DNA from: Saccoglossus kowalevskii
Taxonomy: Eukaryota; Hemichordata; Enteropneusta; Harrimaniidae
Direction: 5' to 3'
Assembly (NCBI RefSeq): GCF_000003605.2
Contig: NW_003122912.1
Location: forward strand, 102,520-138,706
Length of the DNA: 36,187 nt
Positions within the stretch are counted from its first letter, which is position 1; every line of letters starts with the position of its first letter. Position numbers and translations under genes: made by a program. A model generated the notes under the pieces. The model made no database searches and was not told the origin of the DNA. It saw only the letters and a program-made list of their open reading frames with translations. This document shows, piece after piece, positions 1 through 10,836 of this stretch.

Positions 1-337
1 TTTCAGGATATCCTATCTCACATATTTATATGCATATACTAATTATTGTACCTTCATTCATTTACTGAAGTAGATTGCATTAAAGATTGTGGAGTTAAAG
101 TGCCTGTGTGTGCCGCCTAGTTTTGTTGCCCCTGCTTCCGGCCTTGGTGACTATATCGATGAACCACATGTATCTTTCCTGTGCCGAGCTCCAAAATTTA
201 TCTTTCCCGTACACATTTGTCCCACTGAATCAATGATCTGTGAGGCTTTGTGAACGGTGTTGTTACATACGCATTAAAGTTGTATTGTCTCTTATTTTCA
301 TTTGAAAGCCTTTGAAAATGTGTCAATTTGCTATATC
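1..337. other. Upstream intergenic sequence
   Basis: No reading frame, repeat or RNA gene could be supported here. It leads into the promoter-like block that starts near 338. Confidence 0.5.
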
Positions 338-446
338 AACCAATCAAACAAGCGCGGTGTTCGCGAGAAATCGCATTTCGAGACTATAAATCCCATGATG
401 CAATGCTGCTTAGTGTGCTGCTTCGGGTGAGTGCGCAGTCACGTGG
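338..446 (+). promoter_or_regulatory. Promoter with CCAAT box, ZNF143-like motif and E-box
   Basis: Three classic metazoan promoter elements lie within about 110 bases. A CCAATCA (NF-Y) box is at 340-346. ACTATAAATCCCATGATGC, starting at 383, closely resembles the long ZNF143/THAP11 site of the type ACTACAAnTCCCAnnATGC. A CACGTG E-box is at 440-445. The block is richer in CpG than its surroundings. A strong splice-donor match (CGG|GTGAGT, donor at 427) suggests that a short 5' untranslated exon ends at 426. That it drives the downstream candidate gene is inference; such promoters can also be bidirectional. Confidence 0.5.
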
Positions 447-541
447 ACCTAGGGAGTACTACATTTTGCTGTCGGCCATTGTATTGTGCATGTCTTGCGG
501 GAAAATCTAATCTGATTCAAAATTCACGTGCAACTGCAATT

Positions 542-832
542 ATGAAGAGAAGCAGGCCACCATTTAATAAAACTGATTCGGCGAAGAAAAGACGTCGGAG
601 TGAAAACCAAAAAAACAACCGGCAAAGTCGAGTGCAAATTGGAAATTTGATTGATGGGAGTCGTTACGGCTTCAGTATGCAAGCCAGGGAAGTGGATGTC
701 CTGTCGTCGATCACCGCGACGTTGCTAAGTATCTACTTGATTGGAACGTTTTTATTGTACTTTTTAATGTTTTTATTTTTGGTTTACAATATGAAGAACG
801 CTTCCGAGGAAAGCTCAGCTGATGTTTTGTAG
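542..832 (+). CDS. Candidate first coding exon with basic N-terminus
   Basis: This reading frame opens with ATG at 542, about 100 bases after the promoter block. The first 40 residues are strongly basic, with a KKRRR patch that looks like a nuclear localisation signal, followed by RVQIGNLID. After that the frame turns hydrophobic and stops at 830. In the +2 frame the downstream bases read WESLRLQYASQ and then VVDHRDVAKYLLDW, which looks more like a real protein. A one-base loss near 653 may therefore have shifted the frame. No splice donor in the ATG frame convincingly fits the next candidate exon. The family is not recognised; the layout (basic stretch, then a helical IGNLIDxW module) recalls uncharacterised transposon-related invertebrate proteins, but that is only an impression. 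Confidence 0.35.
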   Translation: MKRSRPPFNKTDSAKKRRRSENQKNNRQSRVQIGNLIDGSRYGFSMQAREVDVLSSITATLLSIYLIGTFLLYFLMFLFLVYNMKNASEESSADVL

Positions 833-935
833 AGTACAGTGTGATTTTAGCCGACGTCAGTCAGTATCACTCGTAGCCGTTTTTTTTTTTCAATCGATGG
901 CGACATGTTATTTTTTTTCTTGATTTTTGTCTTAG

Positions 936-1859
936 ATTCATGTTGTCTACACCGGTTCGTCCTCATGCAGCTTGTCTCGCGTTCGACTAGAAGCGTCAAC
1001 AATTTCACGACAAAGGTAAATATATCATCAGGCAAGGAAATAGTGTTTGTTAGGAAGGGATTGTACCCAGCTGTTTTGTTTTTTGAATAGGACGATTCAC
1101 AACAATTCTAAACTACCGGATATTTTTGTTTCCCGAGTTACACATGTGATGGGCTTCCATGCAATTTTTCCGTGCATTGCAGGAGTACAATTGAAAATAA
1201 ACATGCGCTATAATTTGTTCACATTCGTGGTCATTTTGGAAGGCGAGGAGTTGAATGATGTTGTGTACAATGCAATACATTGTAGTATAAATGGCCGATG
1301 TGATTGACGTATCGCCGAAGGATCCCGACATGTACCGAAGTTCCCACTCTCCAACATCCGGGAACTAAAATTGTCTGATCTGAATCTGGGGAAAAGCGCA
1401 AGCCTTAGCTACTGTGCCTTCACTAGTTCATTCAGATATTCCACCTGACGTGAGAATATACTCACCCAAGTACAGCTAAAGAAAGGCAAGACTCTGCCTT
1501 CACTTTAACGTGTTTTATTTTACTGACCATTTATTTATTTATTTATTTCAGTGACGATTATGAATGTCTGTCTGGAATTGGGAATTTAAAAGAATTTCCT
1601 CAAGGGCAAGTATTAAAGTAATTGTCCATTCACTTGAGATATTTGACGAGTTAATAAATTATAATTTGTTGATGTAGTTTGATGTTACAGCTTGGAATTT
1701 TTTGTAGGGATTCCGCCAGTATATGTACAAGAAAGACAGCACCTGAGAACCTGTCTTATGATGAAGATTTTTGCCATTATGTTTCTGAGTAAGTTCCCAT
1801 ATTAAAAGTATTATTTATTAGTTTTTTAGAGTCTGTTCTTTAAATTTATTTTCAGTTAA
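936..1859 (+). CDS. Candidate spliced gene, three internal exons plus stop
   Basis: Proposed exons are 936-1015, 1552-1609 and 1691-1788, with a last exon entered at 1856. Their splice sites are good: acceptor TTTTTGTCTTAG and donor AAAG|GTAAAT for the first, TTATTTCAG and CAA|GTATTA for the second, GATGTTACAG and CTGA|GTAAGT for the third, and TTATTTTCAG before 1856. Phases agree through the chain (80 nt ending in phase 2, 58 nt ending in phase 0, 98 nt ending in phase 2). The joined frame stays open, reading through SDDYECLSGIGNLKEF and KTAPENLSYDEDFCHY, and stops just after the last acceptor (GA|T TAA). The product is about 80 residues plus whatever precedes it, is Cys-containing and acidic, and is not recognised. 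The link to the 542 exon is unresolved. All of this is inferred from splice grammar. Confidence 0.38.
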
Positions 1860-2188
1860 TGGTGTGTTTTATAACTGTTGAGTTTTTCTTTGATTGTACT
1901 TATTTTCACTATTTTTACTGGAGGCATTTTCTGCTAAATCAAATTATTTTCTTTACATTATGTGCGAGCATGAAGCTGAGAACGAAATCAGTCCTTATGG
2001 ATATTTTCCAAAACGAAAAATTGCCAGTTGTGGCGCTGTTCAATACTTCTTATGCAGCAAGATTACCCCCTGCATGTGTGACGCATATAAATTGGATTGT
2101 TCAGGATTACTTCAAAGTTGAGTTCCTGTTATTTGCACCGGCTCTTCGCTCGGCATTTCGCGTTCCTCAGCAGCACGCACAGAGCCTT

Positions 2189-2581
2189 AGACTGGTTTAT
2201 TCTGCAGAAAATTCATTGCTATTAAATATTCATGAGCACATATTATAATGAAGTGGGCGCGGAAATACGTGCATAATGAGGTCAACATGGTAAAGGTCAC
2301 ACTGCAGACCCAACATGGCGGCACGTTGAAATTCGAGTTTGTCGTAGTCGTCGTTTCTTATTCATCACAATGTAGATAGAAATGTAACTCGTACTGTCGT
2401 AGAATTGAAAAAAATCGGCTGCTACAATCAGCCGACGTCTTCTCGGTCAGAGGTCAGTTGAAGAGACGTTGTGATTGGCTTAGATGATTGTCAGTTAGAA
2501 CACTCATTAACATAATTACCCGTTGAAAAATCGACGGGTTCCTACAGTGTCGATAGAGGGCCATGCAGAATAAACCAGTCT
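2189..2581. mobile_element. Small nonautonomous DNA element with 18-bp inverted ends
   Basis: AGACTGGTTTATTCTGCA at 2189-2206 is repeated exactly in reverse complement at 2564-2581, about 390 bases apart. The interior has no coding potential. It contains AACATGGCGGCA and a short near-palindrome (CCCGTTGAAAAATCGACGGG). This is the size and form of a MITE. No convincing target-site duplication is visible next to the ends, so the family is open. Confidence 0.55.
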
Positions 2582-2599
2582 GGGTGATTTCGCAGTCAC

Positions 2600-4336
2600 A
2601 GGGATTTCGCGCTAACACCTCCATTTCGCGATTTTTTTAATTTTATATAAACTACAAAAACAAATTAATCGCCCCGACTGCGCCAGTCTAACAGAGCCCA
2701 TATAAATACGTGTTACAGTGATGCGCGTCTTAACAACGTGGAACATATTGTGACGTAGCTCCACCGATGATAGACTATTTTTCGTACTTTGCGAGATTCC
2801 ACGTTATGCGTGAAATCGAACGTAAAAACAGGACAAACAAAGGTCATAGCATCGTAGTGGCAACTAATGTTTTTTTGACTTAAAATTAAAATACAGTAAT
2901 AAAATGCATGATTATCACAAAATATAAAAATCAAAATTTGTGATGGCGCATAATACCAGCCAACAGCAAGCAAATACATTAAATCATCACACTAGTTTTG
3001 TCCCAGCAGTTTTGGGAACTAAAAGACGGAAAACACTATGGCAAACAGGTTAATTTACAAAATACAAAATAACGGGCAACGAAACTAAAAAATTCACCGT
3101 CCGATCGATAGACAACAGACTTAGCCAAGCGACCGCATCTTCTGATTCAGTTCAGCGCTCGCTGTGACTTCTCTCCCGTGACTGCTATTCAAATCAGATA
3201 ATACAGATCTTCGTCCAGACTGTTCACGTGTTGAAAAAAAAGGTTTTGAAAAAAACACTAGCAAATGACCTTCCGTGAATAGTAGGACAATGTATGGTAA
3301 TGAGGTAATGTGACTCCTCCCAAAACTTAATAATGAATATGTAAACCATGACGTCACTTTGGCGCGGCTTTGTCACGCCTTGAAACACTGTTTCCTATTG
3401 AATTCTGGAGCATTATTTCGTACTGAATTACGTCTCAATACTGCAAATCAATGCTATATGTCATGAGTTATGGCCAATTTATTGTTAGTATTAATAATTA
3501 ATGTATACGTCCATTGAAAAAAATGTTGATGGAAAAAACAATGACAAATCACACGTTTCTTGTAGAGTAATGTTTTCTACCAGAATGTCACGTGTATATT
3601 TTTACATTTTGAAATAATTGCATGCCTGGAATTTAAATTATCTTTTACATGTACATTCGCATTTGTGACTTCACGTTACAAATGTTTGTTTCAGACTTCA
3701 GCTTTCGAAGCTTTGCATGTTTGGTAGTTGTATATAGTTGACTAACACGTTGGAGATTGTTTTGCATAAATTAATTGCAAATTAATGTCATATTATTTTA
3801 CTATTACTTGGCGGCCAAATACACAAGACTATTTATAGCATTTTATTTTTTCATCGTTTGTCTATTTAACTGTGGCAATTCTTGAAGATAACAGCAGTTT
3901 TCATGAAGCAAATATTTGTTTTAATGCTCTATATCTACCTAGGAATTGGAGCAGGGATTAGGAATTCACAGAAAGAGTAACATTTGTTCTAACAAATTGT
4001 GTAGACTTTGGCAGTGTGTAAAATGCTTATGGGAAAATGTCTTCTGAGCACGTCTAACACACTTTTGACGCATATTTTGGGAAATTGCTCTGTGTCACTG
4101 ACAATGTGAAATTCTATAATTAACCTGAATATTCAATTAAAAATGGCAGCCAAAATACTGTTTAATGTCGTGTGAAAATAAGTGATCACATTTGCTTGTC
4201 ATTCATTCGAAGTCACTTGTATCATTTACTTAGCAGCAAATACAAAATAAACTGAAATATAAACAAAATGAAATAAGTTGATATTGGTTTATGTGATTGA
4301 AAGGATCGAAGTCAAAACAATTATCTGATAATAATA
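2600..4336. other. Intergenic sequence without recognised genes
   Basis: Several short frames lie on both strands, but none has motif, splice or composition support. A perfect CRE palindrome TGACGTCA is at 3349-3356, followed by a short CpG-richer stretch (TTGGCGCGGC). It could be a regulatory site, but no gene start is evident beside it. Confidence 0.4.
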
Positions 4337-4625
4337 TTACTAGAGAAATTTACGGGGAGGTGGTAAATCTATTTCCGGACAGTTGGAGTCCATCATTTCA
4401 ACTTGGTATCCAGTGTGTGTTGCTACGATAAGGTGTGACAAGTGACACATGCTACAACCGGCATTCTGTGAGACTTGTATGAACTGCTCTGCGGTCTCCT
4501 GCTTCCAGCAGTGCCCTCCAGAATACCATCGTTCCTCAGCAAGCAATACTCCTGTATTTCTTCGTTGTTGTGTTACAGAAGCCATTGACTGTCGTCCATT
4601 AATACATCCTGGAACTGCTAGTTAT
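4337..4625 (-). CDS. Unidentified Cys-rich reading frame or exon
   Basis: The minus frame from about 4618 to the stop at 4340 reads coding-like: VPGCINGRQS, ATG at 4585, then RRNTGVLLAEERWYSGGHCW, GCSMCHLSHL, VEMMDSNCPEI and DLPPPRKFL. Cysteines are spaced as in a small extracellular or zinc-binding module, and the CINGR...WYSGGHCW stretch faintly recalls von Willebrand C-type domains. No exact family is recognised. CCTCCCC|GTAAAT near the end could be a splice donor, which would make this an internal exon. It lies downstream of the sulfotransferase on the same strand, with no sign that the two are joined. The opposite-strand frame is a shadow. Confidence 0.35.
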
Positions 4626-4646
4626 CACCAATGCACACTTCCCTAA

Positions 4647-5311
4647 GCATTCCCCTATTTTATGTGCTTTATTTCTTGTAATTATTTTGAGAAATTATTA
4701 GGGCGAAAACAGTGCATTGATCAATTCTTTGGTATATTGCTATTTTCCCGTGAGACTATTTCTGAAAGTTTAATGACTCAGAAATGGAGAATGTTGACTG
4801 ATTTTTTACAACTTCAGAGAGATTCATGAATAAATACCATTTGCACGACACTTTCAAGCAACACATAAATTTGGAATATTATGAAAATCTGCGTAAGTAG
4901 TTTTCCGGGTTTCAGAAAGGACGATTACTATGCCACATATTAATATTCAATTGTTTCAAAATATTAAGTATACCAGTGCACATGAATGAGGGGTCAGAGA
5001 TGTTGTTTATTTAGTCCAATTTTAAATTTTGTTTACACCTAATAACACCGTGAAACGTATGAATTATCTAATGTGAAAATACTATTCATTTTTCATTAGG
5101 ATTTATAAATTAATAATGCCGCAGACATTTTCAGCAGTTTACAACCTTTGTACACTCTTTTGTATTGTAATTACGTTTTGTTAATATGCGTTATTATTTG
5201 TGTAACATACATATTTGTGTAACATATAATATGTGAATACTGTATCAATATTATTTCAATTATTGCTGCTTATTGTGGTAACAACGTGTTCACTATCACA
5301 AAAAGTAGGTC
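4647..5311. other. 3' flank of the sulfotransferase gene
   Basis: AT-rich noncoding sequence. A minus-strand AATAAA (plus TTTATT at 5006-5011) lies about 300 bases past the sulfotransferase stop and could be its polyadenylation signal. Nothing else is seen. Confidence 0.4.
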
Positions 5312-6964
5312 TTAAAATAGTTCTTGTGGAAAAGAATATCCAAACAACTTAAAGTCCATTTTATATAATTCATATAGTTTAATTATGTCATCTGGTGGAA
5401 TTTGTGAAAAGTATTTTAAATAAATATTTTCATCAGAACTGTTAGTTGCATGAGTACTGAACTCAGGGAAAGATAAATTGGTAACGCCAATGGATTGGAG
5501 AAAATAATTTGATTCCTCTACAATATTTTCGAAGTGACCAATGAAATCGTACGAACGTTCGCACAATGCACATATTTTATGCTGGAAATCCCAATGGACG
5601 TTAAAACTAGTCTTGTTTTCAGAGTTTAACAGAAAACGAACGAATTCAGGAAACTTAACGCGCAGGTTACGGGTGCTACCATATTTCTTAGTAGTTGCAT
5701 TGGAACGATAAAGAGATATTATTTTTCGTCCTGTCTTTTCAAAATCATCTTTGTCTGGTATTTCAAATTTATTTCTGTATGCAGACAATAGTCGCTGAAA
5801 AGGGTGACGAACAAATAAAAATGAAGTGTAGTTTTGCATTTTATGTTCTATTGGAGAAATAGTTGAATAATTATGGGCATGCACTTCAAAGTGGTGAATA
5901 CCAAGTGTACTGTTGCGAACTCCTGATAAAACTAAAAATAGCGTTTCCAATTAGTGCAACCAACTTTTGGAATATAACAGTATAGGATATTATAATCGTC
6001 ATTGATGATAGAAGTATTCGCCTCCTTGGATTGGTGGTAGTATCTATTATCTGATTTCATATCTGTGCAAATCCCACGGAGAAGCTCTTTACGTTTTCTC
6101 TGTATTTTGTCCATTTCTCTACTCTGTATGAACAAAATAACACATTCATTTTAGGGAATATGATTTACACAAATCCAATGATGTGTGATTGCCTTTAGTT
6201 GTGTGCATGTGAGTATTATATGTATTAAATGATTACTTCAACGAAATTTGAACAAGTTTTTGTATATTCATGTTGCACTTTCACGCTATATTGCACAGAC
6301 CAGGCTATAACAAGTGTATAAGCTATAGATGATTATAGATCACGCCATATAATACACATTATGGACACACATATACAAAGAGCTGCTGAGTATATCTGTT
6401 ACTGATAAACGAAAACGTACCATTCCGTCGCCAGCGACGATTTGTGATTTGTTAACTATACAATTTACGTAAGCGTGTTCCTGTGAATCGGGAACCGTTT
6501 TCGACAGCTTGTACATCCCTAAAAAAAAACAGGCATATGGTCGCATTCAACGTAGAAGTAGTATAGATTTGTAATTGACGTAATTTATATACGTGCTTTT
6601 GAATAACGTGCATTCATTCTTCACGTTGGCCTATTTTTTTATGCTGCATATATCAAGTTTCAACGGTAAGAACAAAGTTGCTTGATAATTGGTAAAACTA
6701 AATTAAATCAGATATCATACATCACTTTATGCGTACTAATTTCAGACATCGCCCTCAATTTTATAATACCGTAACTTCATGAATCAATAAATCAATCATC
6801 ACGTGGTATGGCGACATATTCAATACGACATTTGTCTTGTATGACCACAATGTATTGATTAGTTGAATAGTCTCGTAGTAGTTACCTGTGTATCCGGTAA
6901 TTAGACATACAGCTAACACCATACAAATAAACAGGACCAACTTCGTTTGTATTTTGCATTCCAT
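5312..6964 (-). CDS. HNK-1-family carbohydrate sulfotransferase, 3 exons, frameshifted
   Basis: Golgi enzyme that moves sulfate from PAPS to a sugar on a glycan (CHST8-14 / HNK-1ST / chondroitin or dermatan 4-O group). Exon 1 (6964-6886) starts at an ATG in strong Kozak context and encodes a signal anchor, TKLVLFICMVLAVCLITGY. Exon 2 is 6518-6421 and exon 3 is 6123-5312. All borders are GT-AG and phases match (ACA G|GG, then phase 0). The 5'-phosphosulfate motif YIPKVGCTNWKR and the 3'-phosphate motif RHPFQRLLSAYR are intact, followed by CERSYDFIGHFENI and the C-terminal FKLFGYSF. Right after NWKR the frame ends at TAG (5932-5934). One more T in the five-T run 5934-5938 would restore WKRYFLVLSG, as in the family. 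Exons total 986 coding bases, one short of 329 codons. The cause may be a sequencing error or a young pseudogene. Acceptor specificity cannot be read. Confidence 0.9.
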
Positions 6965-7095
6965 GTTTGTCTATAAATTAAAATGTTAATATAATTGCAC
7001 ACTATGAAATTGGAGTATACTTTAACAAAACTAATTACTAATCGTGCTTGTATTCGAAAATATTGGTTATTTTTAGAAGTGAAATTATTTTCTTC
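6965..7095 (-). promoter_or_regulatory. 5' flank of the sulfotransferase
   Basis: Upstream of the start codon, the minus strand reads TTTTAATTTATAG|ACAAACATGG, a possible acceptor ending an intron in the 5' untranslated region. The LINE fragment begins almost directly beyond it, so the true promoter is not visible. Confidence 0.3.
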
Positions 7096-7099
7096 ACCA

Positions 7100-8487
7100 A
7101 TTCTCACTTTTGTCAGGTTTAAAAATTTATTTTAATAAGACTGAAGCAATGATTCTGAGAAATTGGTGGCAACGGAAAGATACCCTGCTATTGGTAAAAT
7201 GGCCTGTGTCACCTATCAAGACTATCAAGATTGTAGTTGTCTTTCTTTTCTTACAACTCTACAGCTGCATATCAAATAGTTTTCTTCTGGAATATGCGAA
7301 TCCTCACACTAATTGGTAAAATACAAATCATTAATTCTGTTGTTATACCCAAATTCCTTTATATGCTAAAATCTGATTAATATTATTCAATCTGATGTCA
7401 AAAAGATTAACTCAAGATTATCCTTTATTTGGGGGTCGAGATAAAGTTGCGCAATACTATGATTTGTGTTATACAAAAAGCTTTTAAAATTAACTGGGTT
7501 AAAACGTATTAGTCGTCATATTGTCATCATGGAAACGGTTCCTAGATCTTTATTTAAAACCACTGGGGGAATAACTAAATTTTAGATACAACCTCTCAAT
7601 AATTTACCACCGTTTTATTGGGAAATGCTAAATGTGTGGAATAATGTTATACAGTATGAGTTTATTTACCCTGCATACGAGATTATATGGAATAATAAAA
7701 ACATTCTTATTCAAAATAAAAGTATATTTTATTCAGATTTAAAGGATCTAGGAATTGTTTATATAGCTGACATCTTTAATGAGGAGGGTAAGGTTGAAAA
7801 TTTGAATGACTTAATACATTGGGGGTAAGCCACAATAGTTTCTACGATGGCAGGGTCTCATTGCGGCTATCCCTAAAGACTGGAAAATAAGTAGACCAGT
7901 TTTTGTGCGGCCAGATCAGTGTATATGGTCGAAAGCAAATGATTAATCTCTTTAACTGTACCCCAAAATTTAGCCGTATACTCAGTCCTTCTATAGAGAC
8001 CTGTTGGGGGTAGAAACTGGATGGTATTTGTTTTATTCAATGTCTTTTTTTTGTTACAATTTGCAGTACTCGTGAATTTTAATGGAGATAAACCATAAAA
8101 TCATGTACACAATACTATATGTAGGATCTTTATTAACTGATACATGGCCATCGGCCCAAAACAGTAAATACAAAATATTTAAATTATTTACAATATTTCA
8201 GCGGCTACACTATACTATACTATGCTACAATGTATATCACTGTCAATCACCTTTAGTTATTTCTGACATGTGTACATTTTGTCATCACTTTAGTGAAACT
8301 CTGGTTCATCTATTTTGTCACTGTCAAGTCAAGCCCCCGGCCACTTTCAGCAAAACAGATTCTCCAAGGTGATGACAGATTCTCGGACCTTTTGAACCAT
8401 TTAATTGTAATTGTTAAAGTGTATCTAGCAAAATTAAGAAATAATTACCGTCCTTTGTTGCAATTAAAGCTGAAATCAGTTATATAA
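7100..8487 (+). mobile_element. 5'-truncated LINE fragment (L1-type, RT thumb to C-terminus)
   Basis: Several broken frames follow the order of the C-terminal half of an L1-type LINE ORF2. SGLKIYFNKTEAMIL and WPVSPIKTI (7110-7230) are from the reverse transcriptase after the catalytic box. LTLIGKIQIINSVVIPKFLY follows near 7305-7370, then FIWGSRDKV (~7420), NNKNILIQNKSIFYSDL (7690-7740), WQGLIAAIPKDWK (7845-7885), and the terminal zinc-finger type SDMCTFCHHFSETLVHLFCHC (8263-8327). Stops and shifts separate all segments. Endonuclease and palm are missing, as expected of a 5'-truncated insertion. It differs in sequence from the minus-strand LINE at 14742-19240, so it is another subfamily. Confidence 0.85.
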
Positions 8488-9721
8488 GAAAGATAGAAAA
8501 TATGATTTCTAGAAGAAAAAAAAACACGTTACTGTTTCTAGAAAAATGGGTCAATTTTAAACCATAAAACATGCGTCCAACGTCACTTCTATGTTTTGGT
8601 AGTGAACCCATTAGTATGTACAGCCTTAATTGTTTTTTTTTGTTTTGAGAGATTAATGTACGGAAAGTGTTATCTATTATGTAACTTTTTTTCAATTTTA
8701 TGATAAAAGAAAATATCAACTTTCTTTTGTACAGCAAAGCCTATAATGTATATGATTGTCTATATTTGAATACAAATAGGACAGTTTATTTGTTTACTAC
8801 ACACTTATTGACGTTTCCTAGTTTCTTGAACTCACAATTTAATTTACTTGTATTCTGTCAATTCAACGAACTGGTCATGGTTTGTGAGAGCCTGGCAGAT
8901 TATCCTAAAAATCTGTCACTAAATGATATAAGCATGAAATTTGGTATGAAACATCCGTGGGCACTATTTTATCTCAAAAAACAAACATGTTAGCCACCTA
9001 AAATTTCCAAATGACCGCCTTTTTTCAAGATGGCGGTCATACGGTATTCTTGAATTGAAAAAACTAAAGGTGCAACTGAAAATAGCATATTTAACATGTG
9101 TAAATGCACACAAATGGACACCAAAACGGGCCAAAACTACAAAAAGGCCTCTCTGGACCCCTCAACAACCACCTTGCAAAGAAATGTAATGATCAAAAAA
9201 ATACATTAACATAGCTTGGTGCACCTTCGGTAAATGAGTCTGGCAGTTCAGGAACTTTTTTCGCTCTCAGATTCACTGATTATTTCTCCCGCCATTTTAA
9301 AAACTAAAGATATTAGATGTATCAATGTATATATATTGTTTTTTTGTAATCTAGAAACTGACAATGTTTAAGACCGAGTGTTCATCCTTATACCACCTTA
9401 AATTATCTAAAGCACATAGAGATATGGGATGGGTTCATAGTAAATTTACCCCTACTCCTAGCCCGTCATCAGAATGTCCTGGCTGTGCTTTTAAATAAAT
9501 ATCTCTTGAAGATTAAACGGTACAAATTACTCATTCAATAATGAATAAGCAGTGTTTTATTCAATTGAAAAACAAGAGCGCAAAATAAATTATTGGATAA
9601 TGAACACTTACACTATACTTATTGGGCGTCATTTTGAGAGAAACATGGGGCCCAGGGGCACCGAAGTCCTTTGGAATTAAGTAGAACTTGGGAAGCAGAC
9701 ATACATGATTTTAACTGCTAC
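8488..9721. other. Noncoding sequence with repeat-like pieces
   Basis: Possible 3' tail of the LINE fragment, then AT-rich sequence. CAAGATGGCGGTC at 9028-9040 belongs to a GGCGG-containing repeat theme also seen at 14050-14490 and in reverse near 25430. The short frame at 8700-8993 has no recognisable motif. GGGGCCCAGGGGCACC near 9648 resembles dispersed GC-rich repeat cores. Confidence 0.4.
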
Positions 9722-10061
9722 TGTTCAAGATTCTGACTATTAATATGTTCAAAATTCAGCAAGTAATCTTCAGATGAATTTAAGGAATCATCTTTGTTAC
9801 CCAGTATAAGTACACTGCAAGTCTTAGCACGAGTGCTATCAACTTCACTTGCTTTATATTTAGTTCCATTCAATTCATTATCAAGTACAGTGTCAAGTTT
9901 ATTATCAGATATATTGCAAAGTAAATTATGAGATTCATTATTAAGGGTTATTTATACCCTCATTTTTGCGTTTGTGACTGTTTCCTCAATAATTACGTGA
10001 CTGTTTTTTTATGAAGGCAGGCTCCTCAGCTTGTTTGGTCAATCTGCCTGTTCTCTGAAAA
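9722..10061 (-). pseudogene. Decayed exon or terminal exon, unknown gene
   Basis: The minus strand has an excellent 3' splice site (GTTTCTTCTTTTTTTCAG) at 10045-10062. It leads into RTGRLTKQAEEPAFIKKQSR and a stop near 9995. After further stops, another frame is open for about 76 codons down to 9722: ITLNNESHNLLCNISDN, then LDTVLDNELNGTKYKASEV and SEDYLLNFEHINSQNLEQ. The acidic, Ser/Asn-rich, evenly used codons look like former coding sequence, but no family is recognised. Either the gene ends at the first stop with an unrelated frame behind it, or this is an exon broken by a stop and a shift. Confidence 0.3.
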
Positions 10062-10229
10062 AAAGAAGAAACACAAAGAGGTTTAATGAAAGCACCATGT
10101 CATTCATACCTACAATGGATTTGTAGCACATTAATTTAGAGGTCTAGATTTTGAATAAAAATAATGATCGCACAAATAAAGTACTGGCATATACCACGCA
10201 TTCGTCCACTATCAAAACAATATATAATT

Positions 10230-10740
10230 TAGCTATTAAGTAGCATATGCAAATCATCCACACGAGCAACATGGCATGCATATTATATCAGATCTGTTGA
10301 GATGTTCATGAGATAATCCCAATTTAGTGAATAAATAATATGTAAATTAGCTAATTTACATATGCAAATTATTCCCAATAATATGACATGAAGATTACAT
10401 CAATGTATATGCCTACCAAATTTGATCCAAACCTGTTGAGTCATTTAAGAAATAATCCAAATTTAGTAAAAACAATATGCTATTGACAATTTACATATGC
10501 AAATTAACCCCAATAGTAATATGGCACACATATGTACATCTCTATAAAATTTGGTCAAAATCTGTCGAGTTGTGCATCTATTACAATGCATATCCCTATC
10601 ACAGTTGACTCAAAGTGCAAATATGTCGAATTCTTCAAGAGATAATCATAATTTAAGAAAAATATGGAAATTAGATAAATTACATATTGTGCATATAAAA
10701 CAGATTTAGCCCAAAAGGTGCGAGGAGTGTCCCAAAGCAT
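10230..10740. repeat. Diverged tandem repeat, ~115-135 bp unit
   Basis: The core CATATGCAAAT recurs at 10244, 10359 and 10494. It is followed each time by a CCAATA/ATGGCAT-like segment, a CTGTTGAG segment and AATCC(C)AATTTAGT. Units differ by substitutions and small gaps, so this is an old array. No coding frame. Confidence 0.6.
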
Positions 10741-10799
10741 GTGTAATCAAGTAAATAATTATTTCTATTAATGACCGCAGTTACAAACGTATTTCAGTT

Positions 10800-10836
10800 C
10801 CCCCCCCCCCCCCCACACACACACACACGCACACGT
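10800..10836. repeat. Microsatellite (C)n(AC)n
   Basis: A pure C run of about 14 bases joins an ACAC run ending in ACGCACACG. Length is likely polymorphic or uncertain in the assembly. Confidence 0.9.

Noticed and set aside
1859-2248. Plus frame of 129 codons containing MDIFQNEKLPVVALF
   Set aside because: It runs into the MITE end, overlaps another open frame of equal quality (1894-2121), and a stop follows directly in the phase expected from the upstream exon.
6340-6546. 68-codon minus frame as a separate small gene
   Set aside because: Its central part is sulfotransferase exon 2 (6421-6518), bounded by clear splice sites. The rest is intron.
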